Source of the DNA: Nocardioides sp.
GTDB taxonomy: Bacteria; Actinomycetota; Actinomycetes; Propionibacteriales; Nocardioidaceae
Direction: 5' to 3'
Assembly (NCBI GenBank): GCA_021166815.1
Contig: JAJPEO010000263.1
Coordinates: forward strand, 1-7,078
DNA length: 7,078 nucleotides
Below the pieces are notes generated by a model, which was not told the origin of the DNA, did not search any database, and was given only the letters and a program-made list of their open reading frames with translations. A program made the position numbers and the translations under genes. Shown here one piece after another: positions 5,961 through 7,078 of this stretch (its first letter is position 1; the number at the start of each line of letters is the position of its first letter).

Positions 5961-6524
5961 ATGGGCGACGGCTCCGAGCGTCTGGACCGCAGCCCCGAGC
6001 GGGACGAGCGCACGGGGCGCGCGGCGGCTTCCGAGCGCATCCGTCGCCAGCACGAGTGGGTGGACCTGCAGGTCAAGCAGGCCATGGACCGTGGCGACTT
6101 CGACGACCTGCCGGGCTTCGGCAAGCCGATCGCCGACCTCGGCCACGACCACGACCCCGACTGGTGGGTCAAGCAGCTCATCGAGCGCGAGCAGATCACC
6201 GGGGTCCTGCCGCCGGCGCTGCAGCTGCGCAAGGAGGACGCCGAGCTGGACGGGCGCCTCGACACCCTCGCGACGGCCGAGGCGGTCGCCCGCGAGGTGG
6301 AGGACTTCAACGCCCGGGTGCGCAAGGCGCTGTACTCCGACCCCGGCGGTCCACCGGTGATCACGGCGCAGCGCGACGTCGAGCGCCAGGTCGCGGCCTG
6401 GCAGGAGCGGCGTACGGCCCGCATCGTGGCCCAGCGCGCCGCGCTGGAGCGCACGCGCGCGGAGCAGGTCCCCCGTCAGCGCCGGTGGTGGCAGCGTCCG
6501 GGGCGCGGCCCGAAGGACCCGTGA
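5961..6524 (+). CDS. DUF1992 (DnaJC28-like) domain protein
   Basis: A 187-residue protein whose residues 24-95 match the DUF1992 domain: RIRRQHEWVDLQVKQAM (26-42), the signature GDFDDLPGFGKPI (45-57), DPDWWVKQLIEREQI (65-79) and LPPALQLRKE (83-92). This domain is found in eukaryotic DNAJC28 without dependence on the J domain, and in stand-alone bacterial proteins; its biochemical role is unknown to me. After the domain, 92-170 is highly charged and probably helical, with possible coiled coils at about 92-125 and 137-170, followed by a basic, Trp-containing tail (171-187). There is no signal peptide or membrane segment. The gene appears monocistronic, with its own leaderless-type promoter, the inverted-repeat structure upstream and a hairpin downstream. 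The first 22 residues are polar and probably disordered. The ATG at 5961 is supported by the -10 spacing. Confidence 0.87.
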   Translation: MGDGSERLDRSPERDERTGRAAASERIRRQHEWVDLQVKQAMDRGDFDDLPGFGKPIADLGHDHDPDWWVKQLIEREQITGVLPPALQLRKEDAELDGRLDTLATAEAVAREVEDFNARVRKALYSDPGGPPVITAQRDVERQVAAWQERRTARIVAQRAALERTRAEQVPRQRRWWQRPGRGPKDP

Positions 6525-6551
6525 GGCGCGTGCCCGTACCGTCCGGAACCC

Positions 6552-6569
6552 GGTGTCCAGCGAGACACC
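6552..6569 (+). terminator. Hairpin after the DUF1992 gene, possible terminator
   Basis: GGTGTC and GACACC can pair around a 6-base loop, about 27 bases after the DUF1992 stop. An outer pair, CCGGAA (6543-6548) and TTCCGG (6590-6595), could enclose it. No T-run follows. The structure may end the DUF1992 transcript or be part of the upstream region of the next gene. Confidence 0.35.
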
Positions 6570-6598
6570 CGTCATACCGGGGAGGTCCCTTCCGGCGG

Positions 6599-6604
6599 TA
6601 AGTT
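6599..6604 (+). promoter_or_regulatory. Candidate -10 element of the CitE-like gene
   Basis: TAAGTT ends 7 bases before the ATG at 6612, again the leaderless spacing. The hexamer TTCCGG occurs on both sides (6590-6595 and 6603-6608). GGAGGT at 6581-6586 resembles a Shine-Dalgarno sequence but is about 25 bases from the ATG, too far to act. No clear -35 is visible. Confidence 0.5.
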
Positions 6605-6611
6605 CCGGCCC

Positions 6612-7078
6612 ATGCCACGTACAGCCAAGGACTTCTTCGCCCCGCTCGCCGTCGGCGCGCCCGCCCCGCTGCGCGAGATCCCCGCTCGCCCGAGCCGCGC
6701 GATCCACTTCTTCGACCCGGGCAACGAGAAGATGGCGGCCAAGGTGCCCGAGATGGTCGGCACGGTCGACGTGCTGCTCGGCAACCTCGAGGACGCCGTC
6801 AAGGCCGAGAACAAGGAGAAGTCGCGCGACGGCCTGGTCAGGATCGGCCAGAGCGTCGACTTCGGCCCCACCCAGTTCTGGACCCGCATCAACTCCCTCG
6901 ACAGCCCCTGGGTGCTCGACGACCTGACCACGCTGGTGCCGGCGATCGGCGACAAGCTCGACGTGATCATGGTCCCGAAGGTGCAGGGCGCCGAGGACAT
7001 CCACTACGTCGACCGGATCCTCGCCCAGCTCGAGGCCAAGGCCGGCATCACCAAGCCGATCCTCATCCACGCCATCCT
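6612..7078 (+). CDS. CitE/HpcH-family CoA-ester lyase, malyl-CoA lyase-like (3' end beyond the window)
   Basis: The first 155 residues of a TIM-barrel lyase of the HpcH/HpaI aldolase/citrate lyase beta family. These Mg-dependent enzymes cleave or form 3-hydroxyacyl-CoA esters such as L-malyl-CoA, beta-methylmalyl-CoA or citramalyl-CoA. Seen: IHFFDPGNEKM (31-41), the family's first strand and loop; LLGNLEDAV (55-63) with the conserved Glu60-Asp61; FWTRINSLDSPW (89-100) with the substrate-binding Arg92; and DVIMVPKVQGAEDI (117-130). The run is in frame to the edge. One detail is Asn58 where many relatives have Asp in the DLEDAV motif. An N-terminal extension of about 25 residues precedes the barrel, as in malyl-CoA lyases. 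The later metal-binding Glu and Asp residues are beyond the window. The exact substrate is undecided; malyl-CoA/methylmalyl-CoA lyase is the most likely name. Confidence 0.82.
   Translation, partial: MPRTAKDFFAPLAVGAPAPLREIPARPSRAIHFFDPGNEKMAAKVPEMVGTVDVLLGNLEDAVKAENKEKSRDGLVRIGQSVDFGPTQFWTRINSLDSPWVLDDLTTLVPAIGDKLDVIMVPKVQGAEDIHYVDRILAQLEAKAGITKPILIHAI

Noticed and set aside
5715..7070. Long minus-strand reading frame opposite the DUF1992 and CitE-like genes
   Set aside because: No recognisable domain; it spans two well-supported genes and both gaps. Its length comes from codon bias of the opposite strand.

Overview
The window comes from a very GC-rich actinobacterium. A Nocardioides-like member of the Nocardioidaceae is my best guess, from base composition, codon use strongly biased to G/C in third positions, a HutF-type histidine pathway with an AllC-like neighbour, and several starts that look leaderless. 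The genus is inference. Coding density is high: seven genes, two of them cut by the window edges or nearly so. No tRNA, rRNA, CRISPR array, transposase or phage gene is visible.

Left part (1-1881, minus strand): an AllC-like M20 amidohydrolase gene followed by hutF (formimidoylglutamate deiminase, cut at the left edge), joined by a 4-base ATGA overlap. This looks like the start of a histidine-utilisation operon running off the left edge. HutF makes N-formyl-L-glutamate, and the AllC-like enzyme is a plausible deformylase for it (inference). A clear promoter (TTGACC, 17 bases, TGGACT) ends six bases before the AllC-like start.

Middle part (1980-5755, plus strand): a divergently transcribed run of four tightly packed genes: an FMN nitroreductase-family protein, a CPS1/PM20D1-like M20 metallopeptidase, a 14-helix MFS transporter of DHA2 type and a small DUF1801/YdhG-like protein. 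The first three are linked by 4-base ATGA overlaps. The fourth follows 13 bases later with a good Shine-Dalgarno sequence. A strong hairpin whose loop holds the last stop codon closes the run. The shared substrate of this group is unknown. The 98-base divergent region contains a 6+6 inverted repeat that may be an operator.

Right part (5756-7078, plus strand): a 205-base gap holding a 151-base structure bounded by perfect 17-base inverted repeats, with a nested hairpin. Its right arm lies four bases from the -10 element of a DUF1992 (DnaJC28-like) gene. After an 87-base gap with a hairpin comes a CitE/HpcH-family CoA-ester lyase gene, cut by the right edge.

A recurring theme is a TANNNT-like hexamer ending exactly 6 or 7 bases before the start codon with no Shine-Dalgarno sequence (allC-like, nitroreductase, M20, DUF1992, CitE). 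In contrast, the in-operon genes hutF, MFS and DUF1801 have Shine-Dalgarno sequences. This suggests leaderless transcripts for the first genes of transcription units.
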